Notes: a model not told the origin generated them from the letters alone. 33,463 nt of DNA from Amycolatopsis thermalba (GCF_003385215.1 NZ_PQHW01000076.1:1-33463); one strand, 5' to 3'. Shown: positions 6,998 to 15,166, counted from the first letter of the stretch. Numbers and translations: made by a program.

Positions 6998-7564
6998 ATG
7001 ACCTTCGCGTCCGCGCGGACCGAAAGCGACGCCGGAATCATCGAACGCTCCTGGTTCGACGCCGACGCCTTCGCACTCATCTTCGACCGGCACGCCGCGA
7101 CGGTGCACCGCTTCCTGGCCCGCCGGGTCGGCAGCGAACTCGCCGACGACCTGACCGGCCAGACGATGCTCGTCGCGTTCGACAAGCGGCGGCGTTTCGA
7201 CGTCAGCCACCCGAGCGCGCTGCCGTGGCTCTACGGCATCGCGACCCATCTGATCAGCAGGCACCGGCGGACCGAAGCCCGGCGGTTGCGGGCACTGGCC
7301 AGAACCGGCCCCGCCCCGCACGAGGAGAACCACGACGACGTGGTCTCCGACCGGGTCAGCGCCGCGGCCCAGCCACTCGGGCAGGCCATCGCCCGGCTTT
7401 CCGCACCGGAACGGGACGTCCTGCTCCTCGTCGCGTGGGAGCACCTGTCCTACGACGAGGTGGCACTGGCGCTGGACATCCCGATCGGCACGGTCCGTTC
7501 CCGCCTGCACCGCGCCCGCACGAAGATGCGGGCCGCGCTTCCCATGGAGGACAACGATGAATGA
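6998..7564 (+). CDS. ECF-type RNA polymerase sigma factor
   Basis: This 188-residue protein has a sigma region 2 at about residues 25-90 (FDRHAATVHRFLARRV, then LPWLYGIATHLI). Its region 4, at about residues 130-180, includes LSAPERDVLLLVAWEHLSY and a helix-turn-helix IPIGTVRSRLHRAR. No N-terminal region 1.1 or region 3 is present, as in ECF sigmas. GGAGGGAGG precedes the ATG. Its stop overlaps the start of the next gene by eight bases. That gene encodes a membrane-anchored protein, the standard arrangement for a sigma factor and its regulator, although the partner lacks a recognisable zinc anti-sigma motif. Confidence 0.93.
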   Translation: MTFASARTESDAGIIERSWFDADAFALIFDRHAATVHRFLARRVGSELADDLTGQTMLVAFDKRRRFDVSHPSALPWLYGIATHLISRHRRTEARRLRALARTGPAPHEENHDDVVSDRVSAAAQPLGQAIARLSAPERDVLLLVAWEHLSYDEVALALDIPIGTVRSRLHRARTKMRAALPMEDNDE

Positions 7565-8444
7565 CCTCGACCTGATCACCCGCCTCCGGCCGGACGTCGC
7601 CGAGCCGGACCCCGTCGTGCTGAGCAGGCACCGGATGGCGATCCTGGAACGGGCCGCCGACCCGGCGCCGGTCCGGGCCGTGCGACCCCGGTTCAGGCCA
7701 CGCCTGGCGATCTCCGGCGCCGCCGTCGCGGCGGCCGCCGCGGTCGCCGTCATGGTGGGCATCTCCGGGCCGGGAGCGCCACCCGCCACCGCGGCGACGG
7801 TGCTCTCCCTGGCTGCGGACGCGGCCGCCGCCGCGCCCGCCGGGCACGGCGACTGGACCTACACCAGCTCGGTGACCGTCTCCAGCGAAGACACGCGGCC
7901 CAAGCGCGTCGACACTTGGGTGAAGACGGACGGCTCCGAGGCGGAGGTCCGGGACGAGCGGGCGGCGCCCTGGCGCGGCGTGATTCCCGAAGTCGGTGAG
8001 CCGTCGCTGTACAACCAGAGCTACGACTACCTGGAGACCCTGCCGACCGACCCGGCGGCGCTGCGCGCGGAGATCTACCGGCAGGTCCAGGGTGATCTGG
8101 ACCGGCTGGGCGTCCAGAACCTCTACACGGTCGACCAGTGGGCCTTCCAGATGATCGCGCACCTCGTCGACGGCGCGGCCCCGCCCGACCTCAAGGCCGC
8201 GCTCTACCGCGTCGCCGCCACGGTGCCCGGGGTGCAACTGATCGACGACATGTGGGACGTTTCGGGCCGGCACGGGCTCGGCGTGACGCGCACCACCACC
8301 AACGCCGGTGACATGACCACGCTGGTCTTCGACCGGGACACCTACCAGGTCCTCGGCTGGACCACGACCTCGCACGACGGCCGGGCAGCGGGTAAGGCAC
8401 TGCTCGCCACCGGGCTCGTCGACGAGGCCGGGCAAACGCCGTAG
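7557..8444 (+). CDS. CU044_5270-type membrane-anchored protein, probable sigma partner
   Basis: This 295-residue protein has a cytoplasmic N-terminal stretch (1-48) and one transmembrane helix (about 50-70, Ala/Val-rich). The long extracytoplasmic domain contains WTYTSSVTVSS, WVKTDGSEAEV, AALRAEIYRQ, LVDGAAPPDLKAALYRVAA and VLGWTTTS. The overall arrangement matches the actinobacterial CU044_5270 family, which is regularly encoded directly after ECF sigma factors. The N-terminal tail has no HxxxCxxC zinc motif, so it is not a classical ZAS anti-sigma factor. It could still hold or sense for the sigma factor. It overlaps the sigma gene by eight bases and ends just before a strong hairpin. Confidence 0.82.
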   Translation: MNDLDLITRLRPDVAEPDPVVLSRHRMAILERAADPAPVRAVRPRFRPRLAISGAAVAAAAAVAVMVGISGPGAPPATAATVLSLAADAAAAAPAGHGDWTYTSSVTVSSEDTRPKRVDTWVKTDGSEAEVRDERAAPWRGVIPEVGEPSLYNQSYDYLETLPTDPAALRAEIYRQVQGDLDRLGVQNLYTVDQWAFQMIAHLVDGAAPPDLKAALYRVAATVPGVQLIDDMWDVSGRHGLGVTRTTTNAGDMTTLVFDRDTYQVLGWTTTSHDGRAAGKALLATGLVDEAGQTP

Positions 8445-8450
8445 TTCCCG

Positions 8451-8486
8451 ACCGGACCGCGTCTCCGCACGGGGACGCGGTCCGGT
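8451..8486. terminator. 13-bp stem hairpin after the sigma operon
   Basis: ACCGGACCGCGTC pairs perfectly with GACGCGGTCCGGT around a 10-base loop. There is no T-tract, as is usual in high-GC actinomycetes. It begins six bases after the stop codon at 8444 and ends two bases before the deoC -10 box, so the same DNA must serve as terminator and as the upstream part of the deoC promoter. Confidence 0.65.
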
Positions 8487-8488
8487 AC

Positions 8489-8494
8489 TAGCCT
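8489..8494 (+). promoter_or_regulatory. -10 box of deoC
   Basis: TAGCCT followed by seven bases and then the GTG at 8502. It predicts a leaderless or nearly leaderless mRNA. The -35 region would fall in the right arm of the preceding hairpin. Confidence 0.55.
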
Positions 8495-8501
8495 CTACGG
8501 G

Positions 8502-9455
8502 GTGAGCGCACCCACCCTGCCGGCCGCTCTCGCCGACGCCACCCGCGACGACGCGAGCCTCCGGCGCTTCCTGCACGGCCTGCCCGGCGTGGACCAGGTC
8601 GGGGTCGAGGCCCGGGCCACCGCCCTGGCGACCCGCAGCATCAAGAAGTCCAGCAAGCTCTGGGCCATCGACACCGCGATCTCGATGGTCGACCTGACCA
8701 CGCTCGAGGGCGCCGACACGCACGGCAAGGTCCGCGCGCTGACCGCGAAGGCCCGGCGTCCCGACCCGGACCGCCCGGACACGCCGCAGGTCGCCGCGGT
8801 GTGCGTGTACCCGGACCTCGTCGCGACGGCCGTCGAAGGGCTCAAGGGCACGGACATCGGTGTCGCGAGCGTCGCCACCGCCTTCCCCTCCGGCCGGTCG
8901 TCCCGCCAGGTGAAGCTGGCCGACGTGGCGCTGGCGGTCGAGTCCGGCGCCACGGAAGTCGACATGGTGATCGACCGCGGTGCCTTCCTCGAAGGCCGGT
9001 ACGGCGCGGTGTTCGAGGAGATCCAGGCCATCAAGGCCGCGTGTGGCACCGCGCACCTGAAGGTCATCCTGGAGACCGGCGAGCTGGTCACCTACGACAA
9101 CGTGCGCCGCGCGTCCTGGCTGGCCCTGCTGGCCGGTGGCGACTTCATCAAGACCTCCACCGGCAAGGTCTCCCCCGCCGCGACCCTGCCGGTCACGCAC
9201 GTGATGCTGCAGGCCGTGCGCGACTGGTTCACCGCGACCGGCGAGCTGCGTGGCGTCAAGCCGGCCGGTGGCATCCGCACCACCAAGGACGCGATCAAGT
9301 ACCTGGTGGCCGTGCACGAGGTCGCCGGCGAGCAGTGGCTCACCCCGGAGCTGTTCCGGTTCGGCGCCTCCAGCCTGCTCAACGACCTGCTGCTGCAGCG
9401 GCGCACCCAGCACGACGGCCACTACAGCGGCCCCGACTACGTGGCGGTGGACTGA
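8502..9455 (+). CDS. deoC: deoxyribose-phosphate aldolase
   Basis: DeoC cleaves 2-deoxyribose 5-phosphate to acetaldehyde and glyceraldehyde 3-phosphate, in catabolism of deoxynucleosides. This 317-residue protein is of the longer class. The Schiff-base lysine is in LKVILETGEL (Lys187), and the second catalytic lysine in GVKPAGGIRT (Lys253). The acidic residue sits in EVDMVI (Asp154), and IKTSTGK contributes to phosphate binding. Start GTG at 8502 is fixed by the TAGCCT box seven bases before it. The stop overlaps the start of an aldehyde dehydrogenase by one base (TGATG), so acetaldehyde produced here is probably oxidised by the neighbour. Confidence 0.96.
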   Translation: MSAPTLPAALADATRDDASLRRFLHGLPGVDQVGVEARATALATRSIKKSSKLWAIDTAISMVDLTTLEGADTHGKVRALTAKARRPDPDRPDTPQVAAVCVYPDLVATAVEGLKGTDIGVASVATAFPSGRSSRQVKLADVALAVESGATEVDMVIDRGAFLEGRYGAVFEEIQAIKAACGTAHLKVILETGELVTYDNVRRASWLALLAGGDFIKTSTGKVSPAATLPVTHVMLQAVRDWFTATGELRGVKPAGGIRTTKDAIKYLVAVHEVAGEQWLTPELFRFGASSLLNDLLLQRRTQHDGHYSGPDYVAVD

Positions 9456-10888
9456 TGCCTGCCTTCGAGTACGCGCCCGCGCCCGAGTCGCGCGACCTGG
9501 CGAACCTCAAGCCGAGCTACCGGCCGTTCATCGACGGCGAGTTCGTCGACGGCGGCGGCGAACCGCTGAAGACCGTCAACCCGGCGACCGAGGAGGTCCT
9601 CGCCGAAGTCTCCACCGCCAGCGCCGCCGACATCGACACCGCGGTCAAGGCCGCGCGCAAGGCGTTCGAGAAGACGTGGGGCCCGATGCCGGGCAGCGAG
9701 CGCGCGAAGTACCTGTTCCGCATCGCGCGGCTGATCCAGGAGTGCTCGCGGGAGCTGGCGGTGCTGGAGACGCTGGACAACGGCAAGCCGATCAAGGAGT
9801 CCCGGGACTCGGACCTGCCGCTGGTCGCCGCGCACTTCTTCTACCACGCGGGCTGGGCCGACAAGCTCGACTACGCCGGCTTCGGCCCGGATCCGAAGCC
9901 GCTGGGCGTGGCCGGGCAGATCATCCCGTGGAACTTCCCGCTGCTGATGCTGGCCTGGAAGATCGCGCCCGCGCTGGCCACCGGCAACACGGTGGTGCTC
10001 AAGCCGGCCGAGACGACCCCGCTCACCGCGCTGGTGTTCGGCGAGATCTGCCAGCAGGCCGGGCTGCCGCCGGGCGTGGTGAACATCCTGCCGGGCGCCG
10101 GTGACGTGGGCGCGCGGCTGGTCGGGCACCCGGGGGTGGACAAGATCGCGTTCACCGGGTCGACCGAGGTCGGCAAGCTGATCCAGCGCCAGGTCGCGGG
10201 CACGCCCAAGCGGCTCACGCTGGAGCTGGGCGGCAAGGCGGCGAACGTGGTGTTCGACGACGCGCCGCTGGACCAGGCCGTCGAGGGCATCGTCAACGGC
10301 ATCTTCTTCAACCAGGGGCACGTGTGCTGCGCCGGGTCGCGGCTGCTCGCGCAGGAGTCCGTGGCCGACGAGCTGCTGGACAAGCTGCGGTACCGGATCT
10401 CGACGCTGCGGCTGGGCGATCCGCTGGACAAGAACACCGACGTCGGCGCGATCAACTCGGCCGAGCAGCTGGGCAAGATCCGGGAGCTGGCCGATTCCGG
10501 CGAGGCCGAGGGCGCGCAGCGGTGGACCAGCCCGTGCCCGGTGCCCGGCCGCGGGTTCTTCTTCGCCCCCACGGTGTTCTCCGGGGTGCACCAGTCGATG
10601 CGGATCGCGCGCGAGGAGATCTTCGGGCCGGTGCTGTCGGTGCTCACCTTCCGCACGCCGGACGAGGCGGTCGCGAAGGCCAACAACACGCCCTACGGGC
10701 TGTCTGCCGGGATCTGGAGCGAGAAGGGCTCGCGGATCCTGTGGATGGCGAACCGGCTGCGCGCCGGAGTGGTCTGGGCCAACACGTTCAACCGCTTCGA
10801 CCCGGCGGCGCCGTTCGGCGGCTACCAGGAGTCGGGCTTCGGCCGCGAGGGTGGCCGCACGGGTCTGGAGGGATACCTCGATGTCTGA
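9455..10888 (+). CDS. aldehyde dehydrogenase
   Basis: This 477-residue NAD(P)-dependent aldehyde dehydrogenase has all key residues. Asn160 is in IIPWNFP, Lys183 in VVLKPAE, and the Rossmann FTGSTEVG is at 233-240. The general base Glu257 is in LELGGK, and the nucleophile Cys291 in QGHVCCAGSR. The C-terminal EEIFGPVLSV motif completes the fold. ATG at 9455 shares a base with the deoC stop codon. Together with deoC it plausibly oxidises acetaldehyde to acetate. The downstream homologue overlaps its stop by eight bases, so all three genes form one operon. Confidence 0.95.
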   Translation: MPAFEYAPAPESRDLANLKPSYRPFIDGEFVDGGGEPLKTVNPATEEVLAEVSTASAADIDTAVKAARKAFEKTWGPMPGSERAKYLFRIARLIQECSRELAVLETLDNGKPIKESRDSDLPLVAAHFFYHAGWADKLDYAGFGPDPKPLGVAGQIIPWNFPLLMLAWKIAPALATGNTVVLKPAETTPLTALVFGEICQQAGLPPGVVNILPGAGDVGARLVGHPGVDKIAFTGSTEVGKLIQRQVAGTPKRLTLELGGKAANVVFDDAPLDQAVEGIVNGIFFNQGHVCCAGSRLLAQESVADELLDKLRYRISTLRLGDPLDKNTDVGAINSAEQLGKIRELADSGEAEGAQRWTSPCPVPGRGFFFAPTVFSGVHQSMRIAREEIFGPVLSVLTFRTPDEAVAKANNTPYGLSAGIWSEKGSRILWMANRLRAGVVWANTFNRFDPAAPFGGYQESGFGREGGRTGLEGYLDV

Positions 10889-11747
10889 GCGGGTGACCGT
10901 CGCGAAGACGTACAAGCTGTTCATCGGCGGCAAGTTCCCGCGCTCGGAGTCCGGCCGGGTGTACCCGGTGAGCGACAGCAAGGGGAACTTCCTGGCTCAT
11001 GCGGCGCACGCGTCACGCAAGGACGTCCGCGACGCGGTGGTGGCCGCGCGCAAGGCGTTCGGCGGCTGGTCGGGCGCGACCGCGTACAACCGCGGACAGG
11101 TGCTGTACCGGGTCGCGGAGATGCTGGAGGGGCGCCGCGACCAGTTCGTCGCCGAGGTCGGGGCGGCCGAGGGGTTGTCCGGGCGTCGCGCCGAGGCGGT
11201 CGTGGACGCCGCGATCGACCGCTGGGTCTGGTACGCGGGGTGGACGGACAAGGTGGCGAGCGTGCTGGGCGCGGCGAACCCGGTGGCCGGGCCGTACTTC
11301 TCGTTCACCGTGCCGGAGCCGGCCGGGGTGGTCGGGATCCTCGCGCCGCAGAAGTCGTCGCTGCTCGGACTGGTGAGCGTGCTCGCGCCGGCGTTGGCCA
11401 CGGGGTGCACGGCGGTCGTGGTGAGCAGCGCGGAGCGGCCGCTGCCGGCGATCACGTTGTCGGAGGTGCTGGCGACGTCGGACCTGCCGGGCGGGGTGGC
11501 GAACATCCTCACCGGGCGGGCCGCGGAGCTGGGGCCGTGGCTGGCCTCGCACGGCGACGTGAACGCCCTGGACCCGACGGGCGCCGATGTGGAGGCGCGG
11601 GCGGAGCTGGCCCGGGAGGCGGCGGGCACGGTGAAGCGGGTGCTGGCGGTGCCGGCGGAGGAGCCGGACTGGACGCAGCGGCCGGACATCACCCGGCTAC
11701 GGCGCTACCTGGAGGCAAAGACGGTCTGGCACCCGATGGGTGTCTGA
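10881..11747 (+). CDS. truncated aldehyde dehydrogenase homologue, likely non-catalytic
   Basis: This 288-residue protein aligns with the N-terminal half of aldehyde dehydrogenases: KLFIGGKFPRSESG, then a WVWYAGWTDK helix and the dinucleotide-binding region GVVGILAP. The catalytic features are gone. The asparagine motif is replaced by APQKSS, the LELGGK glutamate is missing, and the whole cysteine-bearing half is absent. A normal family member has about 480 residues. The start ATG at 10881 lies inside the previous gene's last codons, giving tight coupling. It may be a structural or regulatory subunit for the full enzyme, as similar half-length proteins occur beside deoC and an aldehyde dehydrogenase in other actinomycetes (from memory). 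Decay from a full-length gene is possible but the frame is intact. Confidence 0.87.
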   Translation: MSERVTVAKTYKLFIGGKFPRSESGRVYPVSDSKGNFLAHAAHASRKDVRDAVVAARKAFGGWSGATAYNRGQVLYRVAEMLEGRRDQFVAEVGAAEGLSGRRAEAVVDAAIDRWVWYAGWTDKVASVLGAANPVAGPYFSFTVPEPAGVVGILAPQKSSLLGLVSVLAPALATGCTAVVVSSAERPLPAITLSEVLATSDLPGGVANILTGRAAELGPWLASHGDVNALDPTGADVEARAELAREAAGTVKRVLAVPAEEPDWTQRPDITRLRRYLEAKTVWHPMGV

Positions 11748-11840
11748 CGGTCGCGGGGTCGCGAGTGGCCTCCCCACGGCTTCGGCGCGGGGAAGCTGCC
11801 GCGACTCGGCAGGAACCGACGGGCGTGAACCCACCGGGCC

Positions 11841-12428
11841 GCGACTCGCGGCGGGGCCGGGCCCCGGAGGACGCGGCCGGTCGCGGGGTCGCTTGCGCCA
11901 GGCGCCGCGCAAGCCATCGGCGGGGTCGGTAGCCCGGCGGTCACGGTGACCGCCGCGCCCCGAAGCAAACCCTCGGCGGGCTCAGCGGTCCCGGTGGCGG
12001 CCGCGGGGGCGCCCGTGGCGGCCCCGCACCTCAGCGGGCGGGCCGCCGCGCGGAAACGCGAGCCGCGGTGGAGACGGGTGGCCCGGCGGGACGGTGACCA
12101 CCGCGTCATGGCCCCGCCACGCAAGCCCTCGGCTGGGCTCAACGGGTCGCGGGGATGGCCCGCACCTCCGTGGCCCGGCCACCCGCGCGGAAGCGCAAGT
12201 CGCGGTGGGGTCGGGTGGCCCGGCGGTCCCGGTGGCTGCCGCGCCCCGCGGCCTCGCCAGACGAGGTCAGCGGTCGCGGGGACGACCCGCGCGGAACGCG
12301 AGCCGCGGCGGGGCCGGGTGGCCCAGCGACCCCCGGTGACTACCCCGCCAAGCAAGCCCTCGGCGGGCTCAGCGGTCGCGGTGGCGGCCGCGGGGGCGCC
12401 AGTGGCGGCCGCGCACCTCGGCGGCCGG
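11841..12428. repeat. degenerate tandem repeat array in the convergent spacer, extending into the GNAT gene
   Basis: The 621 bases 11748-12368 hold no convincing gene. They contain at least four imperfect copies of a GC-rich unit. Each copy opens with a GCGGAACGCGAGCCGCGG-like block (near 11841, 12050, 12187 and 12291), continues through GGGTGGCCCGGCGG and GCAAGCCCTCGGC, and closes with GGGCTCAGCGGTC. Copy spacing varies (209, 137, 104 bases). The best pair is 11963-12041 and 12350-12428, 79 bases with six mismatches. The right copy overlaps the last codons of the convergent GNAT gene. Open frames here are a by-product of base composition. Confidence 0.75.
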
Positions 12429-13007
12429 GAAGTCCGGGTGGATCTCCGCGAACGCGGTGTCCGTGATGCCCATCAGCACCAGGTACTTGACGCCGTCGCG
12501 GGACAGTTCGGTGTCGCGGAGCCGGCCCTCCTCGCGGAAGCCGAGCCTCGCGTGCAGCGACAGCGACGCCACGTTGCCGCCGTAGATGCTGACCTCGCAC
12601 TTGCGGTAGCCGCGCTCGCCGAACATGAAGCGCAGCAACGTGATCACCGCGTCGCCCGCGTAGCCGCACCGCCGGTGCTGCGGGCCGATCCCGATGCCGT
12701 AGCTGAAGCGGTCCGGCGAGTCCGCCTCGGTGGCCGAGAGCGAGCCGACCACCAGCCCGCCCCGCAGGGTCTCGATCGCGAAGTGGAAATCCGCCTCGGC
12801 GCGGTGGGCCGCCCAGTGCCGGTACTCACCGACGCGCCGCGTGTCGGCCGCCTCCCGGTCGAACCCCGCCAGCCTGCGCTGATCGGCCGGCGTGACCACC
12901 CGCAGCCGCACCTTCCGCCCGGCCCGCGCGGGCACACCGGCCCAGACCGGGGCGCGGTAGCGCGCCAGGTCGAGGCGGGGCGGAGGCAGCACCATCGCGA
13001 GCACCAT
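12369..13007 (-). CDS. GNAT family N-acetyltransferase with repeat-derived C-terminus
   Basis: This 212-residue protein belongs to the RimJ/RimL-like GNAT group. It has a VRLRVVTPADQ first strand, a VGSLSATEA strand, and the acetyl-CoA-binding YGIGIGPQHRRCGYAGDAV (Q/RxxGxG/A type) motif. It continues with the helix GERGYRKCEVSIYGGN and ASLSLHARLGFREEGRLRD. It probably acetylates an amine or protein N-terminus; the substrate is unknown. The start is ATG 13007 or 12995. TetR lies 11 bases upstream on the same strand, so they share a transcript. The last 19 codons (AAEVRGRHWRPRGRHRDR) lie within the intergenic repeat array, and the same peptide can be read from another repeat copy at about 12040-11982. 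Confidence 0.88.
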   Translation of the reverse strand: MVLAMVLPPPRLDLARYRAPVWAGVPARAGRKVRLRVVTPADQRRLAGFDREAADTRRVGEYRHWAAHRAEADFHFAIETLRGGLVVGSLSATEADSPDRFSYGIGIGPQHRRCGYAGDAVITLLRFMFGERGYRKCEVSIYGGNVASLSLHARLGFREEGRLRDTELSRDGVKYLVLMGITDTAFAEIHPDFPAAEVRGRHWRPRGRHRDR

Positions 13008-13018
13008 ACCGGTACCCG

Positions 13019-13651
13019 TCAATGGATTTGGAGGTCCTCGCCGGTGATCGGGCGCCCGGGCAACGGGCTGCCGGGACGCGCTCGCAGTCCGTCGAGCATG
13101 AGGACCGCCACGCGCTCGGAGGCCAGCAACGTGGGGTCGTCCACGGCCGACGGCCGGCGCAGGACCAGCGACAACAGGATGGCGACGTCCCCGGTGCCGA
13201 TGTCGGCGCGCACCGATCCCTCGGCCTGCGCCGCGCGGACGATCGCGTCCAGTTCGGCCAGCAGCGCGTCGCGGAACTCCGCGGTCTGCCGGTCGCCCTT
13301 GAGGATCTCCCTGGCCCGCTCGGAGACCAGCGCGAGCTGGACGCTCGCCTGCAGCTGGTGCGACCGGCCGGCCAGGCGCACCAGCGCGTCCCACGCCGTC
13401 GGCTCCTCGGCCGCCGCCTCCCGCGCGTCGGCGAGGACCTGCGCGAAGCTCTCCCGCGCCACGGCCCGGATCAGCGCCTCCCGGTCGGGAAACCGCCGGT
13501 AGAGCGTGCCGACGCCGACCCCGGCGGTACGCGCGATCTCCTCCATCGGCACGTCCGGCCCCGCGGCGGCGAACACCTGGCGGGCGGCGGCGACGATCTG
13601 GTCGCGGTTGCGCCGGGCGTCCGCGCGCAGCCGGGTCTCCGAAGCCGTCAT
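13019..13651 (-). CDS. TetR/AcrR family transcriptional regulator
   Basis: This 210-residue protein has a TetR DNA-binding domain at about residues 16-62: RDQIVAAARQVFAAAG, then MEEIARTAGVGVGTLYRRF. The C-terminal ligand domain is variable, and no ligand can be inferred. The ATG is preceded by GGAGAGGA. The gene is divergent from a cytochrome P450, and two copies of a matching inverted repeat lie between them, so it probably represses both directions. A GNAT gene follows 11 bases downstream. Confidence 0.93.
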   Translation of the reverse strand: MTASETRLRADARRNRDQIVAAARQVFAAAGPDVPMEEIARTAGVGVGTLYRRFPDREALIRAVARESFAQVLADAREAAAEEPTAWDALVRLAGRSHQLQASVQLALVSERAREILKGDRQTAEFRDALLAELDAIVRAAQAEGSVRADIGTGDVAILLSLVLRRPSAVDDPTLLASERVAVLMLDGLRARPGSPLPGRPITGEDLQIH

Positions 13652-13698
13652 GTCGTTCCTCTCCGTGACCCCCGCCAGATTCTCTCACCCGAACGTAC

Positions 13699-13758
13699 GT
13701 GGACGAAAAGCTTCCACATCAGTACGTTGAGCAATAAGTGGACGACATCCTTCCACAT
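13699..13758. promoter_or_regulatory. two copies of a TetR operator between TetR and P450
   Basis: GTGGACGA-N5-TTCCACAT occurs at 13699-13719 and again at 13738-13758, differing only in the five central bases. Each is an inverted repeat of GTGGA/TCCAC, and their starts are 39 bases apart. A possible further half-site, GTGGAA, lies at 13774-13779, just before the P450 GTG. Binding would cover the divergent promoters of both genes. Confidence 0.75.
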
Positions 13759-13781
13759 TTTGTCCGGATTGGGGTGGAACC

Positions 13782-14966
13782 GTGACCGCTCAGCTTCCCG
13801 CCACACTGCCCATCACCCGCGGCTGTCCCTACGGGCCACCGGACGAGCACCGCAGGCTGCGGGAGGAGGCGCCGGTCCAGCGCGTGACCCTGCCCAGTGG
13901 CGAGCCGGCCTGGGCGCTCACCCGGCACGAGGACATCCGGACGATGCTGACCGACCCGCGGTTCAGCTCCGACCGGCGCCACCCGAAGTTCCCGCTGCTG
14001 GTCAAGGGGCAGCGCCTGAACACCACGTTCCGCGCGTCGCTGATCGGCATGGACCCGCCGGAGCACGGCCCGGCGCGGCGCAAGGTGGTCGGCGAGTTCA
14101 CGGTGCGGCGCATGGCGGCGCTGCGCCCGCGCATCCAGGAGATCGTCGACCAGCACATCGACGCGATGCTCGCCGGCCCCAAGCCGGCCGATCTGGTGAA
14201 AGCGCTCTCCCTGCCGGTGCCGTCACTGGTCATCTGCGAGCAGCTCGGCGTGCCCTACGCCGACCACGAGTTCTTCCAGCTGCACTCGTCGCGCCTGATC
14301 AGCCGGGTCACCCCACCGCTGGAGCGCAAAGCCTCCATCGACGCGTTGCGCGACTACCTCGCGGACCTGATCGAGCAGAAGGCGAAGGCGCCCGCCGACG
14401 ACCTGCTCAGCCGCCAGCTCGACAAGCAGGACGACCGCGAGGAGCTGGTGAGCCTGGCGTTCCTGCTGCTCATCGCGGGCCACGAGACCACGGCGAACAT
14501 GATCTCGCTGGGCACCATGGCGTTCCTGGAACACCCGGAGGACATCGAGAAGATCCGGCAGGACCCGTCGAAGACCCTGCCCGCGGTCGAGGAACTGCTG
14601 CGGTACTTCACGATCGCCGAGTTCGCGGCCTCCCGCGTCGCGGTCGAGGACGTGGAGATCGGCGGCGTCCTGATCAGGGCCGGCGAGGGCGTGGTGCCGC
14701 TGACCAACCTCGCCAACCGCGACCCGGACGCGTTCGACCACCCCGAGGAGCTGGACATCGAGCGCGGCGCGCGGCACCACCTGGCGTTCGGATTCGGCGC
14801 GCACCAGTGCCTCGGCCAGAACCTCGCCCGGATGGAGCTGCAGATCGTGTTCGACACGCTGTTCCGGAAGGTCCCCGGCCTGCGCCCGGCCGTGCCACTG
14901 GACTCCCTGCCGTTCAAGGACGACGCGAGCGTCTACGGTATTCACGAGTTCCCGGTGACCTGGTAG
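13782..14966 (+). CDS. cytochrome P450, CYP105-like
   Basis: This 394-residue class I bacterial P450 has an I-helix oxygen-activation motif AGHETT at residues 232-237. The K-helix EELLR has ExxR at Glu271-Arg274. The heme-binding loop FGFGAHQCLG carries the axial Cys343. The GMDPPEHGPARR segment is the usual C-helix motif of this group. It is a soluble monooxygenase, probably for a hydrophobic natural product or xenobiotic; the substrate is not visible. Start GTG at 13782 has GGGGTGG upstream. A [3Fe-4S] ferredoxin gene follows nine bases later and is the probable electron donor; no reductase gene is nearby. Expression is likely controlled by the divergent TetR. Confidence 0.96.
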   Translation: MTAQLPATLPITRGCPYGPPDEHRRLREEAPVQRVTLPSGEPAWALTRHEDIRTMLTDPRFSSDRRHPKFPLLVKGQRLNTTFRASLIGMDPPEHGPARRKVVGEFTVRRMAALRPRIQEIVDQHIDAMLAGPKPADLVKALSLPVPSLVICEQLGVPYADHEFFQLHSSRLISRVTPPLERKASIDALRDYLADLIEQKAKAPADDLLSRQLDKQDDREELVSLAFLLLIAGHETTANMISLGTMAFLEHPEDIEKIRQDPSKTLPAVEELLRYFTIAEFAASRVAVEDVEIGGVLIRAGEGVVPLTNLANRDPDAFDHPEELDIERGARHHLAFGFGAHQCLGQNLARMELQIVFDTLFRKVPGLRPAVPLDSLPFKDDASVYGIHEFPVTW

Positions 14967-14974
14967 GAGGAGCC

Positions 14975-15166
14975 ATGCGCATCGTCGCGGACACCGATCT
15001 CTGCATCGGCGCGGGCCAGTGCGTCCTGACCGAACCGGAGGTGTTCGACCAGGACGACGACGGCACGGTCGTGGTCCTGGTCGAGCACCCCGAGGGTGCG
15101 CAGCTGGACAGCGCCCGCGAGGCCGTCAAGCTGTGCCCCGCCATGGCGCTGTCCCTGCAGGAGTAG
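14975..15166 (+). CDS. [3Fe-4S] ferredoxin, P450 partner
   Basis: This 63-residue ferredoxin has the cluster motif CIGAGQC (Cys10, Cys16) and a distant KLCPAMAL cysteine, giving three ligands. The position between the first two is Ala-Gly, as in [3Fe-4S] ferredoxins that serve CYP105-type P450s. The acidic middle (EVFDQDDDGTVV) is typical for partner docking. AGGAGG stands five bases before ATG 14975. The P450 stop is nine bases upstream. The stop codon TAG abuts the stop of the convergent permease gene with no base between. Confidence 0.95.
   Translation: MRIVADTDLCIGAGQCVLTEPEVFDQDDDGTVVVLVEHPEGAQLDSAREAVKLCPAMALSLQE

Noticed and set aside
11705-12355. Possible 216-residue minus-strand protein in the spacer after the truncated aldehyde dehydrogenase.
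   Set aside because: Composition is that of the repeat DNA. There is no ribosome-binding site, no recognisable fold, and the frame is broken differently in each repeat copy.
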